From: an uncultured Eggerthellaceae bacterium
GTDB lineage: Bacteria > Actinomycetota > Coriobacteriia > Coriobacteriales > Eggerthellaceae
Direction of reading: 5' to 3'
DNA length: 36,687 bases
Assembly: GCA_910588945.1 (NCBI GenBank)
Contig: CAJUSF010000042.1
Coordinates: 1-36,687 of the forward strand
Shown here: positions 22,566 through 30,139 of the stretch, piece after piece
How the letters are laid out: the number at the start of each line of letters is the position of its first letter
How positions within the stretch are numbered: position 1 is the first letter of the stretch
Translations under genes and position numbers: made by a program
The notes under the pieces: generated by a model
Databases searched by the model: none
Told to the model about the DNA's origin: nothing
Seen by the model: only the letters and a program-made list of their open reading frames with translations

Positions 22566-23315
22566 ATGGGGATCTTGGAAAACAAAGTGGCTGTGGTCAC
22601 AGGCGGAACACGCGGAATCGGATATGCCATCGTGAAGGAGTTTCTAAAAAACGGCGCAAAGGTGGCGCTGTGCGGTTCTAAGCAGGAAACCGCCGATGCA
22701 GCTGTTGCGAAACTATCCGAGGAGGGCTTCATCGACGGCGTGATAGGACTTGCGCCAAAGCTCGACGATCCGGATTCTGTGAAGCAAGCCTTTGATCACG
22801 TCGTAGCGACATTCGGAAAGCTCGACATCCTTTGCAACAACGCAGGTATGAGCTCTCGCACGCCTTTGATGGACTATTCGCTTGACGAGTTCGAACAGGT
22901 GATGGACCTCAACCTCACCGCTACCTTCGTATGCTGCCAAGCGGCTGCGCGCATCATGGAAGACGAGGGCGGCGGAAGCATAATCAACACCTCTTCGATG
23001 GTCGGCAAATACGCGCAACCATCAGGTAGCGCCTATCCTATCTCGAAATTCGCCGTGAACGGCCTGACTCTTTCGCTCGCTCGCGAGTTGGCATCGCGCG
23101 GCATTCGCGTGAACGCTGTAGCGCCGGGCATCACGCATACCGACATGGTGGATGCGCTGCCGGATAACCTGATCAAGCCGCTCATCGCCTCCATTCCGAT
23201 AGGGCGCATGGCAGAACCCGAAGACATCGTAAATGCCTTTTTGTTCCTCGCGTCGGATATGGCAAGCTATATATCGGGTGCCGTGATCCCCGTTGATGGA
23301 CTTGCCCGACCGTAA
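22566..23315 (+). CDS. Short-chain dehydrogenase/reductase (SDR), FabG-like
   Basis: A 249-residue classical SDR with a Rossmann fold. TGGTRGIG (12-19) is the nucleotide loop and NNAG is at 91-94. The catalytic Ser143/144 in NTSSM, and Tyr157 and Lys161 in YPISK, are present. The C-terminal GAVIPVDGLARP is typical. It would reduce or oxidise an alcohol/ketone with NAD(P)H; FabG or a hydroxysteroid-type substrate are both possible. The start is the ATG at 22566 with GGAG upstream; an in-frame extension of 27 residues is polar and unlikely. TTGACA lies upstream near 22510, but the -10 is poor. Confidence 0.9.
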   Translation: MGILENKVAVVTGGTRGIGYAIVKEFLKNGAKVALCGSKQETADAAVAKLSEEGFIDGVIGLAPKLDDPDSVKQAFDHVVATFGKLDILCNNAGMSSRTPLMDYSLDEFEQVMDLNLTATFVCCQAAARIMEDEGGGSIINTSSMVGKYAQPSGSAYPISKFAVNGLTLSLARELASRGIRVNAVAPGITHTDMVDALPDNLIKPLIASIPIGRMAEPEDIVNAFLFLASDMASYISGAVIPVDGLARP

Positions 23316-23323
23316 GACAAGCA

Positions 23324-23368
23324 AGACCAAGTAAGCCAAGAGGATTATTCCCCTGACTTACTTGGTCT
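23324..23368. repeat. 12-bp perfect inverted repeat between SDR and NCS2 genes
   Basis: AGACCAAGTAAG (23324-23335) and CTTACTTGGTCT (23357-23368) form a perfect stem with a 21-base loop, without a T run. The right arm is part of a 23-bp sequence (23353-23375) that repeats at 23457-23479 with one mismatch, where it encodes the last residues (GMETK) and stop of the NCS2 permease. It is probably a partial duplication of the gene end. A terminator role for convergent transcripts is possible. Confidence 0.6.
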
Positions 23369-23388
23369 CCATCCCTGCGAGAAAAATA

Positions 23389-23414
23389 TGACGCAGGACG
23401 GGGATAATGTCATC
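23389..23414. repeat. 26-bp repeat, inverted copy at 31667-31692
   Basis: TGACGCAGGACGGGGATAAT plus GTCATC is the exact reverse complement of 31667-31692. Both copies lie just beyond gene ends. A degenerate relative (GTTATCCCCATCCTGCG) is at about 1878. The function is unknown. Confidence 0.65.
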
Positions 23415-23461
23415 ATGCGACTCAAAACACAGAAAAAGACAAGGGCGACTACCCCTCTGAC

Positions 23462-24835
23462 TTACTTGGTTTCCATCCCCACCAAGCCTTCATCTTCTGA
23501 GATGATCAGGTTGACCTCTTCTTCAATGCCATCTTCCCATTGAGTGGAATTCTTCCTCCCGGGCAAGATAAGATTCAAGATCACAGCCGTAAACGCAGTA
23601 CCGGGGATTCCGCATAAGAACATGGATACCCAGAACGGGAACTGCGCCAACGCCTCGGGAAACGCATTGAATCCCAAACCTACGGCCGTGGACACGGCCA
23701 CTATCGTCACGACTCTTTCGTCTGGCTTAGACTCCATTATGATCTTGATGCCGTTGACAAGGATAACGCCGAACATCAAAAGAACTGCTCCACCAAAGAC
23801 CGCCGTCGGAATGACCGAACAAAGCGCGCTGACCTTCGGACATATGCCAGCGAGGATCATAATGGATCCTGCGACGGCAACAACATACCTGCTGCAAACC
23901 TTCGTAAATCCCAAAAGCCCGACATCGGCGCTTGCAGAAATGGTCGGTCCGCAGTTGAACAGCCCTGAGAATGCGCTGGTTATAGCCTGCGTGAAGATAA
24001 CTCCTCGGGTCTCACGCTTCGTCGGCATCCTATTGGCGGCTATCTTCGTGGTTGCAGAGACATCGCCGAGCAGCTCAGCCACTCCGCATATCGCCAAGAA
24101 ACCTATAGTTAAGCAGGCATCCAAGGGGAATTCGATGCCCCAGTAAAGAGGTTGCGGAAATCCGAACCATGCAGCATCCACTACTGGTTGAAAATCCACT
24201 TTCCCCATACATATCGCTACGACAAATCCTATGCACAGGCCCAAAAGTGGGGCCGCACCATGCAAAAAGCCCTTGCCGAGAACATGAAATACAAGCACAG
24301 CAATAAGGGTAACCCCTGACAGAATAAAGTTAGAAGGATCGCCGAAGTCGGCATTTCCGCTGCCTCCGGCGCAGTAGCCCAGCGCAACACCTATAAGCGT
24401 TGCGCCGAGCACGAACACTACGGACCCCGAAACAAACGGCGGGAAGATCACCCGAAGCTTGTCTGAGAAAGCAAAGAACACTAAACCGCAGATAAGACTC
24501 CCAACAAGGCACGCTCCAACGTATCCCGCATAACCTACTTGAGGCGCTATCAGCAACGCGGGGGACACGAAGACGACGCTTACCGTCATAGCGATCGGAA
24601 CCTTACCGCCCACAGGGCCTACGCCGATCGTTTGCAAGATCGTGGAGATGCCCGCCACAAAAAACGCGCATGAGACCAGTATCGCGGTTTGCGCGGGGTC
24701 GAATCCAAGCCCCGCCGCAACCAACAATGGATACGGCAGAGCTTGGAATGCTATGAGAAGCGAATGCTGTACGCCGAATGGAATAAGCTCTTTGATAGGG
24801 GGTTTGTCATTGATTTTATAACCATCAGCCTTCAT
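23462..24835 (-). CDS. NCS2-family nucleobase permease (paralogue 2)
   Basis: A 457-residue membrane carrier of the nucleobase-cation symporter 2 family (uracil, xanthine and urate permeases). TM1 has the family QH pair in PFGVQHSLLIAFQ. The TM8 motif reads AELLGDVSATTKIA, with the conserved Glu. The TM10 signature, usually Q/E-N-x-G, is SADVGLLGFTK here, so the substrate-contacting positions differ from characterised uracil or xanthine carriers. About 12-14 segments are seen. A good ribosome site (GGAGAGGCGG) precedes the ATG. It is the last gene of the four-gene molybdoenzyme operon, 42 bp after its close paralogue, with which it shares about half its residues. Confidence 0.9.
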   Translation of the reverse strand: MKADGYKINDKPPIKELIPFGVQHSLLIAFQALPYPLLVAAGLGFDPAQTAILVSCAFFVAGISTILQTIGVGPVGGKVPIAMTVSVVFVSPALLIAPQVGYAGYVGACLVGSLICGLVFFAFSDKLRVIFPPFVSGSVVFVLGATLIGVALGYCAGGSGNADFGDPSNFILSGVTLIAVLVFHVLGKGFLHGAAPLLGLCIGFVVAICMGKVDFQPVVDAAWFGFPQPLYWGIEFPLDACLTIGFLAICGVAELLGDVSATTKIAANRMPTKRETRGVIFTQAITSAFSGLFNCGPTISASADVGLLGFTKVCSRYVVAVAGSIMILAGICPKVSALCSVIPTAVFGGAVLLMFGVILVNGIKIIMESKPDERVVTIVAVSTAVGLGFNAFPEALAQFPFWVSMFLCGIPGTAFTAVILNLILPGRKNSTQWEDGIEEEVNLIISEDEGLVGMETK

Positions 24836-24877
24836 GATTCCGCCTCTCCGGGGATTTTCAGGATAATCCGCTAGTCA

Positions 24878-26401
24878 CTAACGCTTTTCATTTTCAGGAT
24901 GCTTGGCGCCCTCGAAGTCGATAGGAGAAGCCACCTCGCCCAGCTTCGGAGCTTCAAGTCCGCTTACGTTAACCTCAACGCCAACCAGATTCTCTTCGTA
25001 GTTCTCATCCTCTGCTGACTTATTAGCGCTCTGAGCTGCCTGTGCCGCCTCATCTTCAAGCGATTGCTTCTTGAGATTTCGACCCGGCAGAATGAGGTTG
25101 AGCAAGACCGCAGCAAAAGCTGTGCCCGGAACACCGCAAAGCATCGTCGACACCCAGAATGGGAACTGCGACAGTGCATCGGGGAAGGAATTGAAGCCAA
25201 TACCTATCGCCAGCGCCACAGCCAAGATCGTCTGCGTGCGTCCTGTCTGCTCGCTTTCCATGATGATCTTCATACCATTGACGAGAATGGTGCCAAACAT
25301 CATCAAGACCGCGCCACCGAAAACAGGATTAGGGATAACGGAGAATACCGCTGAGAATTTAGGGCAAAGACCCATGACTAGAACGATCACACCAGCACAA
25401 GCCACAGCATAACGCGAGAACACCTTCGTGATACCCATAAGGCCGATGTTCGCAGAGCCGGAAATGGTCGGCACCGCATTGAAGATACCTGCAAAAACAC
25501 TCGTCACCGCTTGGGTCAACACCGTCTTGCGTGTCTCCTCCAGAGTCGCTGGCCTGCTGGCTGCAGTATCTACGGTCGCAGAGGTTGTGCCCAAGATCTC
25601 AACAACGCCGCAAACAGCCACAAGGGTCATAACAACGCACGCATCTATTGGGAATGAAATACCCCATGCAAGAGGCTGCGGAACACCAAACCACGCAGCT
25701 TCGCTCACGGAAGAGAAGTCGACCATTCCAAGGCAAATACTAATGATGAATCCGACTATCATGCCGATCAACGGCGCCGCTCCTTGGATGAAGCCTTTGC
25801 CGAACACGCTCAGCACAAGCGTTATAAGAAACGTGATCCCAGCCAGCGCTAGAAACATCGGATCGCCATAATTCTCAACGCCTGCACCACCGGCGCAATT
25901 GTTAAGAGCGTTTCCGATAAGACCGGTGCCCAAAACCAGCAGCACGGCTCCGGAAATGAAGGATGGGAATATGACCTTCAACCAACCAGAAAACAGCACG
26001 AATATGATGCCGCAAACGATAGCGGCAACGATACATGCTCCCATGTACCCGCCGAAACCGGACTGCGGAATGATAAGGGCTGCCGGCGCGATAAATACGA
26101 AGCTTCCCACCATGACCATAGGGATCTTCGCACCGATCGGACCCAATCCGAAGCTTTGAATAAAGGTGCAGATACCGCTTACGAACAGTGCCGATGCCAC
26201 CAGAAGCGCAGTTTGAACAGCATCGAGCCCCACACCTGCAGAAATCAACAGCGGGGCAGGCAAAGTCTGAAAGAGAATGATCAGCGCATGCTGCAGACCG
26301 AATGCCAGAAGATGCGGGGTCTTAGGCAATTGGCTCATGCCGTTGCCGCGCTCAAGCTTTCCCCTCTCGGGCGTTTCTTTTTTATCTTGAACCGCTTCCA
26401 T
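24878..26401 (-). CDS. NCS2-family nucleobase permease (paralogue 1)
   Basis: A 507-residue member of the NCS2 family. The QH motif is in FGLQHALIILFQ, TM8 reads VEILGTTSATVDTA with the conserved Glu but Thr for the usual Asp, and the TM10 signature is SANIGLMGITK, with Ala in place of the usual Gln/Glu. Polar N- and C-terminal tails (about 30 and 60 residues) flank the membrane core. AGGAGG precedes the ATG closely. It starts 34 bp after the small subunit of the molybdoenzyme, so it likely imports that enzyme's substrate or a precursor. The two permeases arose by duplication and may differ in specificity. Confidence 0.9.
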   Translation of the reverse strand: MEAVQDKKETPERGKLERGNGMSQLPKTPHLLAFGLQHALIILFQTLPAPLLISAGVGLDAVQTALLVASALFVSGICTFIQSFGLGPIGAKIPMVMVGSFVFIAPAALIIPQSGFGGYMGACIVAAIVCGIIFVLFSGWLKVIFPSFISGAVLLVLGTGLIGNALNNCAGGAGVENYGDPMFLALAGITFLITLVLSVFGKGFIQGAAPLIGMIVGFIISICLGMVDFSSVSEAAWFGVPQPLAWGISFPIDACVVMTLVAVCGVVEILGTTSATVDTAASRPATLEETRKTVLTQAVTSVFAGIFNAVPTISGSANIGLMGITKVFSRYAVACAGVIVLVMGLCPKFSAVFSVIPNPVFGGAVLMMFGTILVNGMKIIMESEQTGRTQTILAVALAIGIGFNSFPDALSQFPFWVSTMLCGVPGTAFAAVLLNLILPGRNLKKQSLEDEAAQAAQSANKSAEDENYEENLVGVEVNVSGLEAPKLGEVASPIDFEGAKHPENEKR

Positions 26402-26435
26402 TGTTACCTCCTAAAATGAATCGCACATGCATCGA

Positions 26436-27260
26436 TTAGGCGCACACAGGTGCCTTGAAGAATTGAAGTTCAGGGAATGCCTGATCTTTTTCGGTAAGGT
26501 CGACATCGACCGCCTGATCCAGATAGCCATCCTTTTTGAGCCACATTCGATATGAATCTGGTTCGATGTTCTCGATCCACACATCTCCAAATTCGTCGGT
26601 CTGCGATACGGCTATAACTTCTTCGTCGCTCACTCTTTGAAGAAGGACCTCTGCACGCTCGACGATCTCATCCGCGTCGATATCAACGACGGTCGCAGCC
26701 ACGAAGCGCTTCGGCTTGTTCAGGTAATAGACACGCGGAGCGGTTCCAAGCTCGGGCTTGAGCACGACCGCATCTTTCAACTCGTCGGCAAAATCTTCCT
26801 CTTCGCCAAACCGAAGAGCGCCGGTGCAGCACGCATCTACACAACGCGGGGCATCCCACCCATCATCGAGGAGATGTGCGCACCCGGTGCATTTCTGCGG
26901 GATCTCCAACTCCTCATTCCAATAGATAACGCCATAGGGGCACGAATCAACGATTCCCTTGTCGCCTTTCGCCTTCTCGGGGTCGATGATCACCAAGCCG
27001 TCATCGCGTTTGTAGATCGCATCGTGCCCCTTCATGCAGGGCGCGTCATCGCAATGGTTACACTGAACAGGTAAGTAGTTGACCTTCACGTGCGGAGTCT
27101 TGCCGCACACCTCCTCTTCGACCTTGCACCAGAATTGTCCAGTATCGGGCTGAGGCTTCGCATAGGGCATCCAATCGTTTTCCACATGCTCGTCTTTGCA
27201 CGCGATCTGGCAATTGTGACATCCGTTGCATTTATCTAGGTCGTAAACAAAAACCTTCAT
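26436..27260 (-). CDS. Iron-sulfur subunit, pyrogallol/phloroglucinol transhydroxylase beta-like
   Basis: A 274-residue ferredoxin-type subunit. Twelve ligand-type cysteines (11, 14, 17, 21; 67, 70, 75; 107; 124, 127, 140, 144) fit three [4Fe-4S] clusters. The fourth set seen in DmsB is missing: H79 replaces a Cys and the CIGCGYC block is absent. The last ~90 residues are a beta-sandwich-like domain of the carboxypeptidase-regulatory/Cna-B type (FVAATVVDIDADEIVERAEV to SYRMWLKKDGYLDQAVDV). Three clusters plus such a C-terminal domain, and the length, match the beta subunit of Pelobacter transhydroxylase. It carries electrons or supports the active site. There is no signal peptide. It lies 39 bp after the large subunit gene. 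Confidence 0.9.
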   Translation of the reverse strand: MKVFVYDLDKCNGCHNCQIACKDEHVENDWMPYAKPQPDTGQFWCKVEEEVCGKTPHVKVNYLPVQCNHCDDAPCMKGHDAIYKRDDGLVIIDPEKAKGDKGIVDSCPYGVIYWNEELEIPQKCTGCAHLLDDGWDAPRCVDACCTGALRFGEEEDFADELKDAVVLKPELGTAPRVYYLNKPKRFVAATVVDIDADEIVERAEVLLQRVSDEEVIAVSQTDEFGDVWIENIEPDSYRMWLKKDGYLDQAVDVDLTEKDQAFPELQFFKAPVCA

Positions 27261-27299
27261 TTCTATTACTCCTATCTAGGGGCTCGCTCTTATCCTGTA

Positions 27300-29921
27300 T
27301 TAGTCAACGAGCCAACTTGAGACCCTAAGACCGTCAGCCGCCTCATACTCTCGACCGAACTCCTCCGGGTACTTTTCAGCCAAAGCATCGATGTCGACCT
27401 TTTTGACATTCACAAGGAATCCGTTCGTTGCTTCTGAAAGCGTGTTCTCGGATGCAGTAGCCAGCGGGCAAATGAGATTGTTTGCGCCGCCGCGATCAAG
27501 GCCTCCCTTGCCGCGAACGATCGCGTCGATGCGCGCGCCGTGATCCTGATAGACCGTTCCGGGCATTGTGCGCTCGGTGACGATAGCACCGCCAAGGACA
27601 CTTCCTCGCTCGTTGAACACGCTCACGACATCGCTGTTTTCAATGCCGAGCTTTCCTGCATCGACAGGATTCAGCCACACCGGCTCATACATATAGCCAT
27701 CAGGGCCTTTCACCTTGCAGGTTCCAATTTCGCGAAGCCAAGTAACATCATCATGCTCGGAGTGGACGCGCCAGCGTGGGTGGTTTGTGATCATAAGGAA
27801 CGGATAGTCCTTCGCGCGCTCGCAAGAAAGCCTTTCCTTGAGATCCTCGGACTCCTCGATCCAATGAGGTACGACAGGACGGGTCTTGTCATCGGGGAAA
27901 TGCTCTGCCAGACCCGTTGAGTAGATCTCTATCTTTCCGGTCGGCGTCTGCATGGGCTGCTTCGACCAATCCTCATACCAAGCGGTAAGGGCGACTGGGT
28001 CATTCTCCCAACCCTCCGCGGTCGGTGCTAGGCACATCTTCTTCTCAGCGAATTCGTCATAGGTCATCATGTTCGGATCAACCTTGGCGCTCTCAAAGCC
28101 CGCCTTGATCCAAGCATCCACGTCTTTGCCCTGCGTATAGCGCTCAACAAGGTTCTCATAGACGCCACCGAACTGCTCAAGCTTGCGCGCCACCTCTATT
28201 GCGCACTCCCAGTCAGACTTTGATTCGCCCAGCGGCTTGATGCACTCATCTTGAATGTACATCATGTTGAACTGGCCGCTCCAGTTGTCGACCGCGATGT
28301 CTTTCTGCTCAAACATCGTGCTCACAGGCAGAATGAGATCGGCAAAGGTCGCATCGTTTTCGAACCAAGGGTGCTGCATGATGTAGGTTTCAATCCTAGG
28401 ATTGCGCAGAGCGTCCTGCATCGCATTTCCGCAGTTCCAGCATGTCATCCAACTTGGAGAGTCGGATATGATCATGTGAATATACGACTCGCCTTCAAGC
28501 GGCCACTCGAAAGGAATGAACTGGTCAAGCCTTGGAGCCGTGCAGACACCATGACCGTGCCACTTGAGCTTCTCCCCTTCTTCGAGCATAAGCGCTTGAG
28601 GAATCATGGTTTTCGGAATGAAAGAAGGATGTCCGTCCAGAAGCTCCATCCAGCCATGATATGCGCCCGGTACCTCGAAATACTTCTCGGAGCGCGGAAT
28701 CGGATTCCACTCATCGAAGCCGAACTGACCGAACTCGATCAGATGCAGCTGTCCGACTCCCGGGCGACCAATGCCCTGCATTGCCATGAGAACAACCTCA
28801 AGACGTGCAGGTTCTGCGGAAAACGGTGATCGAATCATTCCGCCGCCATCGGCGTGCGCGATCGACACAGCATGCTTTGCCCAGTAGCGCGCAAAAGCTT
28901 TGATGGTGTAGCTCGGCACACCGCACTTGCTCTGCGCCCATTTCGGAGTCTTAGGCACGCCGTCTTCCCCGCCAAGAACGTAGCGCTCGAACCAGTCGAA
29001 GCCGATCGTATGGCTTTCGATATAGTCTTTATAGTAGGTTCCCTCGGTCAGCCACACATAGGCGATCGCCAACTGCAGAGCAGCATCCGTGTTCGGCAGG
29101 ACGGGAATCCACTTTCCCTTGTGAGCCGCGCCCGTGTAGTTCAGGTCAGGAGAGATGAAAAACGAACGGAGTCCTACCTCCTCCAAGAAGTAGGCCATGC
29201 GGCTTGGCTGCTCGCCGCCCCAACCCCAAGGCGTAGTCTCAAGATCGCATCCCCAATAGAGAACGGCATCGCCATGTTCTGCAACATCTTTGAAGAGGTT
29301 GCGCTGGTTTACCTGCATACCTACAGGCTCGTTGCCCCAGATGTGCTTGCCGCCCCAATACCAGCCTTCCCAGCTGTCGGGCTGACGCGATTGCAGCGTG
29401 TAGCCGCCACACAGATCGAGTAGATTCGCCTGTGCACCATGGGGAGCATGAACGACCTTCGTCTCACCATGTCCGTCGGCTTGGCAAAGAACCGCAAGCG
29501 GTCCGTAGGTGTCATGGACGCGCTTGATCTCGTCGGCGATTATCTGAGTTGCCTCGTCCCAACTTATACGGACATACTTGGACTTACCTCTGTTTTGCGG
29601 ATTGCGCTCACCCTTCGGATCCCAGTCGACGCGCTTCATCGGATGCAAAATGCGATTCTTCGAATAGATTCGCTTCTTGTAGCTGATGGACAGCGGCGGG
29701 ATCATCGTCTTCTCGCCCGGCTCAAAGACTTTGCCTCGCGCTTCGATTCTCCATGGCTTACGCTCATCCACGCTTGCCACGTCATCGTAATGCAGAGGTC
29801 GAATACGCAAGATCTTGTCGTCTTTTACATCAACGCACGACGTGTTGGCGCTGCATGCGAAAGCCGACCACGCGATCCCACGAAATACTGTATCGCCCCT
29901 CGTTTCCTTTCCGGCCTCCAT
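27300..29921 (-). CDS. Molybdopterin oxidoreductase, pyrogallol/phloroglucinol transhydroxylase alpha-like
   Basis: An 873-residue molybdenum enzyme of the DMSO reductase superfamily, cytoplasmic since no Tat signal is present. The N-terminal cluster motif is lost (only FACSANTSC, two Cys), as in the transhydroxylase alpha subunit, which lacks an Fe-S cluster. H151 (GHGE) and D182-S183-W184 (QPDSWEGW) are at the places of the catalytic His144, Asp174 and Mo-ligating Ser175 of the Pelobacter enzyme. The length is also nearly the same. Relatives in gut Eggerthellaceae include catechol dehydroxylases, so hydroxyl transfer to, or removal from, an aromatic ring is the best guess. It is the first gene of an operon with its beta subunit and two NCS2 permeases, so a purine- or pyrimidine-like hydroxylated ring is an alternative substrate. 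A LuxR regulator is divergent. Confidence 0.9.
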   Translation of the reverse strand: MEAGKETRGDTVFRGIAWSAFACSANTSCVDVKDDKILRIRPLHYDDVASVDERKPWRIEARGKVFEPGEKTMIPPLSISYKKRIYSKNRILHPMKRVDWDPKGERNPQNRGKSKYVRISWDEATQIIADEIKRVHDTYGPLAVLCQADGHGETKVVHAPHGAQANLLDLCGGYTLQSRQPDSWEGWYWGGKHIWGNEPVGMQVNQRNLFKDVAEHGDAVLYWGCDLETTPWGWGGEQPSRMAYFLEEVGLRSFFISPDLNYTGAAHKGKWIPVLPNTDAALQLAIAYVWLTEGTYYKDYIESHTIGFDWFERYVLGGEDGVPKTPKWAQSKCGVPSYTIKAFARYWAKHAVSIAHADGGGMIRSPFSAEPARLEVVLMAMQGIGRPGVGQLHLIEFGQFGFDEWNPIPRSEKYFEVPGAYHGWMELLDGHPSFIPKTMIPQALMLEEGEKLKWHGHGVCTAPRLDQFIPFEWPLEGESYIHMIISDSPSWMTCWNCGNAMQDALRNPRIETYIMQHPWFENDATFADLILPVSTMFEQKDIAVDNWSGQFNMMYIQDECIKPLGESKSDWECAIEVARKLEQFGGVYENLVERYTQGKDVDAWIKAGFESAKVDPNMMTYDEFAEKKMCLAPTAEGWENDPVALTAWYEDWSKQPMQTPTGKIEIYSTGLAEHFPDDKTRPVVPHWIEESEDLKERLSCERAKDYPFLMITNHPRWRVHSEHDDVTWLREIGTCKVKGPDGYMYEPVWLNPVDAGKLGIENSDVVSVFNERGSVLGGAIVTERTMPGTVYQDHGARIDAIVRGKGGLDRGGANNLICPLATASENTLSEATNGFLVNVKKVDIDALAEKYPEEFGREYEAADGLRVSSWLVD

Positions 29922-30033
29922 GGTCTTTTCCTCTCTCTAGGGGATTTACGGACAAACGCATCGACTCGACGCACTTGAGACGCGTTTAATCCGGCCTTGG
30001 GGAGAGAGGCTACCTTGTAGAGGCCTCAAGCGG

Positions 30034-30078
30034 TATAAACTATGGGATAGATTGAGGAAATACGACTAAAGGTTTATA
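30034..30078. promoter_or_regulatory. Possible LuxR site in divergent region
   Basis: TATAAAC (30034-30040) and GTTTATA (30072-30078) are perfect inverted arms 31 bases apart, in the 218-bp region between the transhydroxylase operon and the luxR-type gene (29922-30139). This is the only symmetric signal I see there. A chance match is possible. Confidence 0.25.
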
Positions 30079-30139
30079 TGGAATAGAACCCCGAGTTTGT
30101 ATTATTAAGCGTATCATCCACAACGTAAAAGGGGACCTA

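Noticed and set aside
15539..26401. Functional link between upp and the NCS2 permeases as a uracil uptake system
   Set aside because: They are about 7 kb apart on separate transcripts, and the permeases are in the molybdoenzyme operon with non-standard substrate motifs.
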